Assembly: GCF_000284035.1 (NCBI RefSeq)
Contig: NC_016887.1
Coordinates: 5,456,001-5,520,000 of the forward strand
Direction of reading: 5' to 3'
DNA: 64,000 nt
Origin: Nocardia cyriacigeorgica GUH-2
Lineage (GTDB): Bacteria; Actinomycetota; Actinomycetes; Mycobacteriales; Mycobacteriaceae
Shown here: piece after piece, positions 50,207 through 58,227 of the stretch
Layout: each line of letters begins with the position of its first letter
Position numbering within the stretch: the first letter of the stretch is position 1
Translations under genes and position numbers: made by a program
Notes under the pieces: generated by a model
Seen by the model: the letters and a program-made list of their open reading frames with translations, nothing else
The model's database searches: none
What the model was told of the DNA's origin: nothing

Positions 50207-50251
50207 ACTGTCGCGGGACCGGCTGATACGAAGCTGACACCGAGCTGATGC
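50207..50251 (-). promoter_or_regulatory. SARP-type heptamer promoter of DUF4097-ferredoxin-P450
   Basis: Read on the minus strand, the heptamers GCATCAG (50245-50251), GTGTCAG (50234-50240) and GTATCAG (50223-50229) are separated by exactly 4 bp. After 10 bp comes GACAGT (50207-50212) as a possible -10. The rest of the intergenic space up to 50436 contains only a CAGAAT (50425-50430) six bases before the SARP GTG, a possible leaderless promoter for the regulator itself. Confidence 0.7.
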
Positions 50252-50436
50252 CTCGCCTCACATGGTGAGCCCCCAGGGAAACCCGCACTGACCAGGGGAT
50301 TCGACCCGTCGCAAGACCTCGGGCCGCTCGCTCGCCAGATGACGCGACCCCGCTGCCCCCTGGCTGTCCGGCACCGCGCACGGACCGGATGCCAGACGAG
50401 CGCGCGCCCCGTTGACGCCCCGGGCAGAATGGGCCG

Positions 50437-53400
50437 GTGCAGATCACGATGCTCGGCCCGCTGGAAATCCGGACAGATGAGGGCGGATTGATAGCGATAC
50501 CGGGTGCTCGGCTGCGCGCTTTGCTGGTCGCCCTCGCGCTCGAGCCGGGCCGCGCGGTCGCCAAGACGAAGCTGATCGACTGGATCTGGGGCGAGCAGCC
50601 GCCCGCAGATGCCGCGAATGCCTTACAGGCGTTGGTCTCCCGGTTGCGCCGGGTGCTGCCCGATGGCGCACTCGATGTGCAGGCGGGCGGTTATCGGCTG
50701 GCCGTCGAGCCGGGTGCGGTCGATGCGGTGCGCTTCGATCAACTGCTCGACCAGGCGCGCGGCGGCGACGACGCGCATCAGGCCAGGCTGCTGCGGGAAG
50801 CCGTGGAGCTGTGGCGCGGGGCGGCGATGCAGGATCTCGGCGACAGCGACGATATCGCCGCGGTCGTCACCAGGTACGACGGCTTGCGACTGTCGGCCAT
50901 GGAGGATCTGTACGAGGCCGAGATCCGGCTGGGTCGTGGTGCGGAACTGGTCACCGAGCTGACTGATCTGGTCGCTCAGCATCCGGTGCGGGAGCGACTC
51001 GCCGGCTCGCTCATGCGGGCACTGGCCGCCGCGGGGCGCGGACCGGAAGCGCTAGCGGTGTTCCAGCGCACCAGGGAAGCCCTCGCCGATGAACTCGGCG
51101 TGGACCCGTCACCGGAGTTGTCCGCGCTGCATGTGGCTCTGCTGCGCGGCGAGGTGGGCGCGCGGCCGCAGGAGCGCACCACGAATCTGCGCGCCGAACT
51201 CACCAGCTACGTCGGCAAACTCACCGATATCGCCGCGGTGCGCGAACTCATCGCGGCGCACCGGCTCACGACCATCACCGGTCCCGGCGGTTCGGGCAAA
51301 ACCCGTCTGGCGGTGGAGACCGCGCGGACCATGCTCGGCGATCTGCCCGACGGCGCCTGGCTGGTCGAGCTGGCCGGCGTCGACGGCAGCGGCGATCTGG
51401 CGCAGGCCGCGCTCGCGGCGTTCGGGCTGCGGGACGCACTGCTGGGCAGCGCGCCGAACGCCGAGCCGATGGAGCGGCTGATCGCGGCGATCCGCGACCG
51501 CGAAACCCTGCTGATCCTGGACAACTGCGAGCACGTCATCGAGGCCGCGGCCGCCTTTGCGCATCGGGTGCTCGGCGAATGCACCCGGCTGCGAATTCTG
51601 GCGACGAGCCGGGAACCGCTCGGTATCACCGGGGAGGCGCTGTGGCAGGTGGAGCCGCTGGCCTTGCCCGCCCCGACCGCCGATGCCGCCGTGATCGCGG
51701 ACTCCCCCGCCGTCGCACTGCTGCGGGACCGGGCGAGCGCGGTCCGCCAAGACCTGGACACCGATCCGGCCACGCTGGCGACCATGGCCCGGATCTGCCG
51801 TGCGCTCGACGGCATTCCGCTGGCCATCGAACTGGCTGCGGCGCGCTTGCGCACTATGTCCCTCGATCAGCTCGCGCACCGCCTCGACGACCGGTTCCGG
51901 CTGCTCACCGGCGGCAGCCGCACCGCGATCCGCCAGCACCGCACGTTGCGCGCGGTGGTGGACTGGAGCTGGGAGCTGCTCAGCGACGCCGAACGTCAGG
52001 TGTTGCGCAGGCTCGCGGTGTTCGCCGGTGGGGCGAGTCTGGAAGCGGCCGAACAGGTCTGCGCCGACGGCAGCACGGTCGAACCGTGGCAGGTGCTGGA
52101 ACTGCTGACCGCGCTCACCGAGAAATCGCTGCTGATCGCCACCGACGACGGCCTGCGCTTCCGCATGCTCGAAACGATCAAGCAGTACGCCGCCGACCGG
52201 CTGGCCGAATCCGGCGATGCCGAGGCTGCCCGTCGCGCGCACCTGAACTACTTCACCGGCCTCGCGGCCACCGCCGAACCGCATCTGCGCCGCGCCGAAC
52301 AGCTGGAATGGCTGGCCGTGCTCGAAGCCGAGCACGACAACATCGCGGTGGCGATGCGTGGTGCCCTCGCGGACGCAGACACCGCCGGCGCGATGCGGCT
52401 GGCGGCGGCCGCGGGCTGGTACTGGTGGCTGGGCGGGCACAAGGGTGAGGGCACCGAGCTGGTGCTCGCGGCCGCCGAACTCCCCGGCGAGGTCGATGAC
52501 GAGACCCGGGCCATGGTGTACGGGCTGGTCGTGCATTTCGTGTCCTCGGGCCGCAACGACGAGCAGCAGATCGCCGAATGGATCCGCAAGGCGCACCGCT
52601 TCGGCCGCGACGTCGTCGGCGGCCATCCCGCCCTCCGGTTCACCGCCGCACTCGACCGGATGTTGCAGGGCCCCGGCGAATACCTGCCCGCCTTCGAATC
52701 CCTGCTCGACGACGAGGACCCCTGGGTGCGTGCGCTGGCCCGGCTGCAGCTCGGCAAGTTGCGGACCGTGCTCGGCCACTCGGGGCAGGAGGCCGACGAC
52801 TACCTGGCGCAGGCGTTGACCGAATTCCGTGCGCTCGGCGAACGCTGGGGCATGTCGTTCGCGCTCACCGAACTGGCTAATCGGACCGCTTTGCGCGGTG
52901 AATTACCGCGCGCCATTGCCCTTTTCGACGAGGCCATCGCGGTGGTCACCGAGGTCGGCGCGCTCGAGGACGTGGTGGCGATGCGGGCGCGTCAGGCTCA
53001 GCTGCACTGGGTGCTCGGCGATCCGGAGGCGAGCGCGGCCGCCCTCGCCGAAGCGCAGCGCTGCGCCGACCAGAACGGCTGGCCCACCGCTCTTGCCGAA
53101 GTCGCCCTGGCGCGTGCGGAGCTGGCGCGGTTGAACGATGACCCCACCCTGGCGCACCAGCAGATCGAGCTAGCCCGAACCCTACTCTGCGCCGACGCGG
53201 AGCAGCCGAATGTCAGTGCGACAGTCCACATCCTGCTCGCCTACCTCACCGACGACCTCGCCGAGGCCGCGGCACAGTGCGACGCGGCCTTCCGCTCCGC
53301 CGCGGCAGCCGGCCACGCCCTGCTGATGGCCAACATCCTCATCGGCATCGCCGATCTAGCCGTGCGCGCCGGACAATACGAGCAGGCCGCCCGCCTCCTC

Positions 53401-53571
53401 GCCGCCGCCACCACCGTCCGCGGCCTCCCCGACCTTTCCCACCCCGACGCCGCCAGAATCGAACAGAAGGCCCGTACCCACCTCGACGAAACCCTCTTCA
53501 CGAAGGCAACCCACGAGGGCGCCCACACCGACCCCCAGGATCTGGTAGCCGACACCCTCAAAGGCTGGTGA
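50437..53571 (+). CDS. SARP/AfsR-type transcriptional regulator (OmpR-like HTH, BTAD, NB-ARC ATPase, TPR)
   Basis: A 1044-aa regulator. Residues 1-90 are an OmpR-type winged helix (GARLRALLVALALEPGRAVAKTKLIDWIWG). Residues 95-240 are the BTAD helical domain. An ATPase follows with Walker A GPGGSGKT at 282-289, Walker B LLILDNCEHV, and GIPLAIELAAARLR. Residues about 560-1040 are TPR-like helices. AfsR-like proteins of this build activate secondary-metabolite or export genes in response to phosphorylation or a ligand, by binding heptamer direct repeats at 11-bp spacing. Exactly such repeats occur at three nearby promoters. The GTG start has no clear Shine-Dalgarno and may be leaderless. The 3' end overlaps a decayed VOC fragment. 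Confidence 0.93.
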   Translation: MQITMLGPLEIRTDEGGLIAIPGARLRALLVALALEPGRAVAKTKLIDWIWGEQPPADAANALQALVSRLRRVLPDGALDVQAGGYRLAVEPGAVDAVRFDQLLDQARGGDDAHQARLLREAVELWRGAAMQDLGDSDDIAAVVTRYDGLRLSAMEDLYEAEIRLGRGAELVTELTDLVAQHPVRERLAGSLMRALAAAGRGPEALAVFQRTREALADELGVDPSPELSALHVALLRGEVGARPQERTTNLRAELTSYVGKLTDIAAVRELIAAHRLTTITGPGGSGKTRLAVETARTMLGDLPDGAWLVELAGVDGSGDLAQAALAAFGLRDALLGSAPNAEPMERLIAAIRDRETLLILDNCEHVIEAAAAFAHRVLGECTRLRILATSREPLGITGEALWQVEPLALPAPTADAAVIADSPAVALLRDRASAVRQDLDTDPATLATMARICRALDGIPLAIELAAARLRTMSLDQLAHRLDDRFRLLTGGSRTAIRQHRTLRAVVDWSWELLSDAERQVLRRLAVFAGGASLEAAEQVCADGSTVEPWQVLELLTALTEKSLLIATDDGLRFRMLETIKQYAADRLAESGDAEAARRAHLNYFTGLAATAEPHLRRAEQLEWLAVLEAEHDNIAVAMRGALADADTAGAMRLAAAAGWYWWLGGHKGEGTELVLAAAELPGEVDDETRAMVYGLVVHFVSSGRNDEQQIAEWIRKAHRFGRDVVGGHPALRFTAALDRMLQGPGEYLPAFESLLDDEDPWVRALARLQLGKLRTVLGHSGQEADDYLAQALTEFRALGERWGMSFALTELANRTALRGELPRAIALFDEAIAVVTEVGALEDVVAMRARQAQLHWVLGDPEASAAALAEAQRCADQNGWPTALAEVALARAELARLNDDPTLAHQQIELARTLLCADAEQPNVSATVHILLAYLTDDLAEAAAQCDAAFRSAAAAGHALLMANILIGIADLAVRAGQYEQAARLLAAATTVRGLPDLSHPDAARIEQKARTHLDETLFTKATHEGAHTDPQDLVADTLKGW

Positions 53572-53724
53572 TGTCGAACATCCAGCTGATGCCGAACCGG
53601 CCCACCAGCGAGCCTGCCTCATCCCCCACACCTGTGTCTCGAGAGGCAACGTCACGGTGCCACCGACAGCCAGCTTCTCGAAATAGTCAACGTCGGTGGT
53701 ACGCCGTCACGCCCCCCGCCGATT
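53558..53724 (-). pseudogene. PhnB/VOC family remnant, truncated and frameshifted
   Basis: On the minus strand one frame reads TTDVDYFEKLAVGGTVTLPL then ETQVWG. A second frame continues DEAGSLVGRFGISWMFDITSL and stops at 53558. Joined, these are the C-terminal end of a PhnB-like VOC protein (GGTV-T-PL-x-WG and VDRFGI-W-type ending). The reading frame shifts between WG and DEAGS, and the N-terminal two-thirds are missing. Its last 14 bp overlap the SARP gene. Confidence 0.6.
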
Positions 53725-53762
53725 GTCCGACCGTCCAGACGCGCGTCCGGACAACGCCCTAA

Positions 53763-53791
53763 CGCCTCGGTGATCTGAGGTCACCGAGGCG
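53763..53791. terminator. hairpin between SARP and ABC permease genes
   Basis: A perfect 11-bp stem (CGCCTCGGTGA with TCACCGAGGCG) and 7-nt loop lie between the convergent SARP and permease genes. Confidence 0.7.
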
Positions 53792-53806
53792 ATGGGGCGG
53801 GCGGGG

Positions 53807-54586
53807 TCACGCGCGCTTGGTGAAGGTGGCGCGGGACCAGAGGTAGCCGATGATGGCGAAGCCGGCGCACCAGGCGAGGGCGGCGAGGGTGTAGCCGGTG
53901 GACGGGGCGCCGGTGAGGAAGCCGCGGACGGATTCGATGATGGGGGTGAAGGGCTGGTATTCGGCGAACTGGCGCACGCCGGGGCCCATCTTGTCGGCGG
54001 GGACGATGGCGCTGCTCAGGAAGGGCAGCATGATCAGCGGGACCACCGACATGCCCGCGGCCTCCGGAGTTTTCGCGGCCATACCGAGGGCGACGGTCAG
54101 CCAGGCGGCGGCGAAGGCGGTGGCGAGCAGGACGCCGAGGGCGCCGAGCCACTGCACAAGCGTTGCCGGGGAACGGAATCCGAGCGCGAAGCCGACGGCG
54201 AGGACGGAGGCGATGGCGACCACGTTGGTCACCAGGCTGGCCGCCACGTGGCCGGTGAGCACGGCGCCGCGGGAGACGTCCATGACCCGGAACCGGTTGA
54301 TGACACCGTTGGTCATATCCGAACTCACCGCGACGGCGGTGCCGGACAGGCCGTAACTGATGGCGAGCATCAGCATGCCGGGCACGGCGTAGTCGATGTA
54401 GTCCTCGCCGACATCGAAGGCGTCGCCGAAGACGTAGACGAAGATCAGCATCATCATCACCGGCATCAACGCCGCATTGAAGATGGTGACGGGCGAGCGG
54501 GTGACGTGGGTGAAGTTGCGGCGCAACATCACCGACGAGTCGTACAGAGCGGCGGACAGGCTGCTGGTCGCGGACAGGGTGCTCAT
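53807..54586 (-). CDS. ABC-2 type drug exporter permease (DrrB-like)
   Basis: A 259-aa protein with six hydrophobic segments. It has the ABC-2 N-terminal RNFTHVTRSPVTIFNAALMPVMMMLIF and the conserved DMTNGVINRFRVMDVSRGAVLTGH loop, as in DrrB permeases. It overlaps the ATPase gene by four bases, so the two should form one exporter. The substrate is unknown. It is convergent with the SARP gene. Confidence 0.9.
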   Translation of the reverse strand: MSTLSATSSLSAALYDSSVMLRRNFTHVTRSPVTIFNAALMPVMMMLIFVYVFGDAFDVGEDYIDYAVPGMLMLAISYGLSGTAVAVSSDMTNGVINRFRVMDVSRGAVLTGHVAASLVTNVVAIASVLAVGFALGFRSPATLVQWLGALGVLLATAFAAAWLTVALGMAAKTPEAAGMSVVPLIMLPFLSSAIVPADKMGPGVRQFAEYQPFTPIIESVRGFLTGAPSTGYTLAALAWCAGFAIIGYLWSRATFTKRA

Positions 54587-55527
54587 CGTGCTTCGGCCTC
54601 CGTGGTGGCGTGCCCGGTCAGGGCAAGGAAAACGTCGTCGAGATCGGGGGTGTGGATGGAGACCTGCGCGGCCTCGATGGTGTGCGCGGCGAGCCGGTCC
54701 AGCAGGGCGCGCAGGGTTGTCGAATCGCCGTCGCCGGGGACGTCGAGGGTGAGCGCGTCATGGTCGGCGGTGGCTTCGGGCAGGATCTGGGCCGCCGTCG
54801 CCAGCTGTGCGGCGTCGGCGAAGCGGAGCCGGATGTGGCCGCCGGGCACGCGGCGCTTGAGTTCCTCGGCGGTGCCCTCGGCGACGATGCGGCCCTGATC
54901 GAGCACCGCGATCCGGTCGGCCAGCTGATCGGCCTCCTCGAGGTACTGGGTGGTGAGGAAGATGGTGACGCCCTCGTCGGTCAGCTCCCGCACGATCTCC
55001 CACATGGTGCGCCGACTGCGCGGATCCAGACCGGTGGTCGGCTCGTCGAGGAAGATGATCTGCGGCTTGGTGACCAGGGTCATCGCCAGATCGAGCTTGC
55101 GGCGCATACCCCCGGAGTAACTGGCAGCCGGCTTGTTCGCCGACTCGACCAGATCGAAACGTTCCAGCAGTTCGGCGATCACCCGCTTGCCGTCCTTGCC
55201 GCGCAGGCGGTGCAGATCGGCCATAAGGCGCAGGTTCTCCGCGCCGGTGAGCAGGCCGTCGACCGCCGCGAACTGGCCGGTGACGCCGATGGCCGCGCGT
55301 ACCGCTTTGGTCTCGGTGTCGAGATCGTGGCCGGCCACCCGCGCGGTGCCGCCGTCGGATTTCAGCAGGGTGGTCAGGACGTTCACCGTCGTCGTCTTGC
55401 CGGCTCCGTTGGGCCCGAGCAGAGCGAAGATGGTGCCCGCACCGACAGTCAGGTCGATACCGTCGAGGACCGTCTTGTCCCCGTAGGACTTGCGCAGCCC
55501 CGAGGCCGCGATTGCTGTGGTGTTCAT
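54583..55527 (-). CDS. ABC transporter ATP-binding protein (DrrA-like)
   Basis: A 314-aa ATPase. Walker A is LGPNGAGKTTT, the signature YSGGMRRKLDLAMTL, Walker B IIFLDEPTTGLD, and the C-terminal DUF4162-like tail ends VSIHTPDLDDVFLALTGHAT, the GHIRLRF-containing DrrA layout. It powers export through the adjacent permease. The ATG at 55527 is exactly 7 bp after GACGGT of the heptamer promoter, predicting a leaderless mRNA; there is no Shine-Dalgarno site. The regulator is probably the SARP at 50437. Confidence 0.93.
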   Translation of the reverse strand: MNTTAIAASGLRKSYGDKTVLDGIDLTVGAGTIFALLGPNGAGKTTTVNVLTTLLKSDGGTARVAGHDLDTETKAVRAAIGVTGQFAAVDGLLTGAENLRLMADLHRLRGKDGKRVIAELLERFDLVESANKPAASYSGGMRRKLDLAMTLVTKPQIIFLDEPTTGLDPRSRRTMWEIVRELTDEGVTIFLTTQYLEEADQLADRIAVLDQGRIVAEGTAEELKRRVPGGHIRLRFADAAQLATAAQILPEATADHDALTLDVPGDGDSTTLRALLDRLAAHTIEAAQVSIHTPDLDDVFLALTGHATTEAEAR

Positions 55528-55534
55528 GGGAACT

Positions 55535-55579
55535 ACCGTCGCCGGACGGGCTGATACCGACCTGACACCGGCCTGATAC
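55535..55579 (-). promoter_or_regulatory. SARP-type heptamer promoter of the ABC exporter
   Basis: Read on the minus strand, GTATCAG (55573-55579), GTGTCAG (55562-55568) and GTATCAG (55551-55557) have 4-bp spacers. After 10 bp comes GACGGT (55535-55540), then 7 bp to the ATG. A fourth related heptamer at 55585-55591 is one base out of phase. Confidence 0.75.
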
Positions 55580-55606
55580 GTCCGCTGACGCCGACCGGCG
55601 CACGCC

Positions 55607-55662
55607 GTGCCAGTGACGTGTCAGTGCGCCGTCAGCTCGGCGTCAGCCGGGGCGGCGACGGT
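55607..55662 (+). promoter_or_regulatory. SARP-type heptamer promoter of the GtrA-like gene
   Basis: On the plus strand GTGCCAG (55607), GTGTCAG (55618), CCGTCAG (55629) and GCGTCAG (55640-55646) follow at exact 11-bp steps. After 10 bp comes GACGGT (55657-55662), then 7 bp to the GTG at 55670. It has the same geometry as the ABC exporter promoter, in the opposite direction, within the shared intergenic region. Confidence 0.75.
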
Positions 55663-55669
55663 TCTTCTC

Positions 55670-56245
55670 GTGAACAGCACCGCCTTCGCCCCGGCCGCCA
55701 ATCCCGCCTTCGCCTCGATGACCCGCAGCGAATGGGCCGACCGGAGCGGTCGCCAGCGCGCAGATGACAGCGGCGCTCGGCTGGGCGGCTCTCGCGTCCG
55801 CCAGGCCCTGCTCAGCGCGCACCTCGATCGGTTGTCCGGTTCCCGTATCCGGCAGGCCCTGCTCGGCACGCACCCCTGCGCGCAGTTGCTGCGCTTCGCC
55901 CTGGTCGGCGGTGCCAGCAACCTCAGCTATCTGCTGCTGTTCCTCGCCTGCGCCGGGTTCGGTCCGCTGGCCGCCAATGCCGCCGGATCGATCGTGAGCA
56001 CGATGATCGCGAACGAACTGCACCGCCGGATCACCTTCGGCGCGGCCGGCCGCGTCGGCTGCCTCACCGCGCAGTGGCAGGGCGGCGGGCTGGCATTGAT
56101 CGGCCTCCTCACCAGCACCGCCGCGCTGTCCGCTCTCGACCTCATGGCCCCCGGGCTGGGCGAATTCACCCGAGCCGGCGCAGTGCTCACGATCATGGCG
56201 GCGGTCGGCGGGCTGCGCTTTCTCGCGCTGCGCGGGTTGTTCTGA
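55670..56245 (+). CDS. GtrA-like membrane protein
   Basis: A 191-aa protein. A soluble N-terminus of about 70 residues contains two near copies of the segment SGSRIRQALLGTHP (SRVRQALLSAHLDRL and SRIRQALLGTHPC). Four membrane helices follow, starting QLLRFALVGGASNLSYLLLFLACAGFGPLAANAAGSI and NELHRRITFG, the GtrA family core. GtrA proteins are thought to move or flip prenyl-linked sugars. The GTG at 55670 is chosen because it lies 7 bp after GACGGT in the heptamer promoter, giving a leaderless start. Confidence 0.8.
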   Translation: MNSTAFAPAANPAFASMTRSEWADRSGRQRADDSGARLGGSRVRQALLSAHLDRLSGSRIRQALLGTHPCAQLLRFALVGGASNLSYLLLFLACAGFGPLAANAAGSIVSTMIANELHRRITFGAAGRVGCLTAQWQGGGLALIGLLTSTAALSALDLMAPGLGEFTRAGAVLTIMAAVGGLRFLALRGLF

Positions 56246-56359
56246 GTTGACGGCCGAGTTCGCGGATCAGCGCGGTCGCCTAGGACGACACTCATCTCCG
56301 CCATGTCCGGCAGGTCAGCCGGTAGCGATCACCGAAGCGCGACCCACGGCGCGCCCGCA

Positions 56360-56989
56360 CTACCCCGCCGGCTCGGGATCGCGAACGAACCCACCCATTC
56401 GGGCCGTCTCGGCCGCCGACTCCGCGGCACTGCGGGCGGCGAAGTCGTCTATCGGGTCCCCACTCGCGAGCAGCCGGTAGTACAGCGGGCCCGCCACCGC
56501 GGTGAGCACGGCGCGGGGGTCGGTGCCGGGTGGGGCCTCGCCGCGGTCGATGGCGTCGGTGATGCAGGGCGACCATTCGGTGAGGCGGATGTCGTAGAAG
56601 CGATGCAGGGCGGCGGCGGTGGATTCGTCGCAGGTGGCGGCGGCGATGACGGCCTGGAAGAGGCGGCCCTGGCGTGGGTCGGTGAGGGTCTTCGCGATCA
56701 GGCGGGCGTTGGCGGTCAGATCGCCGAGCAGGGAACCGGTGTCGGCGCGGGAAACCGACGTTTCGGCCATGTCCACCAGCAGATCGGCGATGAGTCCGGT
56801 CGGGGTACGCCAGCGGCGGTAGACGGTGGTCTTGCCGACCTCGGCGCGGGCGGCGACCTCGGCCAGATCGAGGCGCGCGAAGCCGTGTTCGGCCAGCAGA
56901 TCACCGGCCGCCTCCAGCACGGCCGCGCGCACCCGGGCGGTGCGGCCACCGGGCCGGACCGACCCCGGGACCTGCGATTCTTCGCTCAT
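56360..56989 (-). CDS. TetR family transcriptional regulator
   Basis: A 209-aa protein. The N-terminal HTH is RVRAAVLEAAGDLLAEHGFARLDLAEVAARAEVGKTTVYRRW, and the helical C-terminal ligand domain belongs to the TetR_C_11-like group (LFQAVIAAATCDESTAAALHRFYDIR). It is divergent from an aldo-keto reductase with an inverted repeat between them, so it probably represses both. Confidence 0.9.
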   Translation of the reverse strand: MSEESQVPGSVRPGGRTARVRAAVLEAAGDLLAEHGFARLDLAEVAARAEVGKTTVYRRWRTPTGLIADLLVDMAETSVSRADTGSLLGDLTANARLIAKTLTDPRQGRLFQAVIAAATCDESTAAALHRFYDIRLTEWSPCITDAIDRGEAPPGTDPRAVLTAVAGPLYYRLLASGDPIDDFAARSAAESAAETARMGGFVRDPEPAG

Positions 56990-57014
56990 AACGGGACTCC
57001 AGTTTCATTTATTG

Positions 57015-57034
57015 CCGAACGGGTGTACGTTCGG
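57015..57034. promoter_or_regulatory. putative TetR operator
   Basis: An inverted repeat, CCGAAC and GTTCGG with an 8-bp spacer, lies in the 82-bp divergent region between the tetR and aldo-keto reductase genes. A TATAGA at 57050-57055 could be the -10 of the reductase gene. Confidence 0.5.
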
Positions 57035-57071
57035 GTGCGTTAACGGAACTATAGACCCTTTAGGAGTCATC

Positions 57072-58106
57072 ATGGAGTACCGGCGTTTGGGTGCCTCGGG
57101 ACTGCTCGTTCCCGCATTGAGCTTCGGCGCGGGCACCTTCGGCGGACGCGGCGAACTGTTCAGCGCGTGGGGCGACACCGACGGCGAGCAGGCGCGGCGG
57201 ATGGTCGACATCAGCCTGGAGGCGGGTGTCACCATGTTCGATACCGCCGATGTCTATTCCGACGGCGCCTCCGAGGAGGTGCTCGGCGCCGCCATCCGCG
57301 GCCGGCGCGATCAGCTGCTGCTGTCCACCAAAGCGAGCCTGCCCACCGGACCGGGCCCATTCGACGCGGGTTCGGGCCGGTCCCGGTTGATCGGCGCCGT
57401 GGAGGCCTCGCTGCGGCGGCTCGGCGTCGACCACATCGACCTGTTCCAACTGCACGCCTTCGACGCCCACACCCCCATCGACGAGGTGCTGCACGCCCTC
57501 GACGATCTGGTGCGGGCCGGCAAGATCCGCTACCTCGGCGCCTCCAACTTCGCCGGCTGGCAGCTGATGAAATCGCTGGCCGCCGCCGACCGCCACGGCC
57601 TGACTCGCTATGTCGCGCACCAGGTCTACTACTCGCTGGTGGGCCGCGATTACGAATGGGAACTGATGCCGCTTGGCCGCGCGGAAGGGGTAGGCGCGGT
57701 GGTGTGGAGCCCGCTCGGCTGGGGCCGGTTGACCGGCAAGATCCGTCGCGGACAACCACTTCCGGAAGGCAGCCGGCTGCACCAGACCGCCGAGGCCGGG
57801 CCGCCGGTGGACGACGAACTGCTCTACGACGTGGTCGACGTGCTCGACGAGATCGCCGCCGAGACCGGCAAGACCGTCCCGCAGATCGCGCTGAACTGGC
57901 TGCTCACTCGGCCGACGGTATCGACCGTCATCGTCGGTGCCCGCAATGAAGAGCAGCTGCGCCAGAACCTCGGCGCCTTCGGCTGGCAGCTGTCCGCCGA
58001 TCAGATCGCCCGCCTGGACAAGGCCAGCGTCGTCACCCCGCCCTACCCCTACTACCCGTACTACCGCCTCCCCGACTTCACCCGCCTCAACCCGCCCGCG
58101 GTGTGA
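57072..58106 (+). CDS. aldo/keto reductase
   Basis: A 344-aa aldo/keto reductase: MEYRRLGASGLLVPALSFGAGTFGG. The tetrad is Asp/Tyr in MFDTADVYSDGASEEVLG, Lys in LLSTKASLP, and His in LFQLHAFD. The cofactor region has STVIVGARNEEQLRQNLGAF. It resembles the AKR11-type and potassium-channel-beta-like group. TAGGAG lies 6 nt before the ATG at 57072. The substrate is unknown; it is probably induced through the divergent TetR protein. Confidence 0.88.
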   Translation: MEYRRLGASGLLVPALSFGAGTFGGRGELFSAWGDTDGEQARRMVDISLEAGVTMFDTADVYSDGASEEVLGAAIRGRRDQLLLSTKASLPTGPGPFDAGSGRSRLIGAVEASLRRLGVDHIDLFQLHAFDAHTPIDEVLHALDDLVRAGKIRYLGASNFAGWQLMKSLAAADRHGLTRYVAHQVYYSLVGRDYEWELMPLGRAEGVGAVVWSPLGWGRLTGKIRRGQPLPEGSRLHQTAEAGPPVDDELLYDVVDVLDEIAAETGKTVPQIALNWLLTRPTVSTVIVGARNEEQLRQNLGAFGWQLSADQIARLDKASVVTPPYPYYPYYRLPDFTRLNPPAV

Positions 58107-58127
58107 TGCACCGCCACACGCCACGGC

Positions 58128-58182
58128 GAGAGCTACATGAGCGAGGCATCCGCCGAGTAACCCCCTCGCTCATGTGGCTCTC
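58128..58182. terminator. long hairpin between aldo-keto reductase and nitrate reductase genes
   Basis: A 19-bp stem (58128-58146 with 58164-58182) with a single T/G-type wobble and a 17-nt loop lies between convergent genes. It is a likely bidirectional terminator. Confidence 0.75.
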
Positions 58183-58227
58183 GGCGTGTGCGCGGGACGC
58201 GAGGGGGACGGTGGAGGTTGGTGGCGC

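Noticed and set aside
51109..52779. A 556-codon minus-strand frame inside the SARP gene
   Set aside because: Composition is that of an antisense shadow; the SARP domains on the plus strand are continuous.
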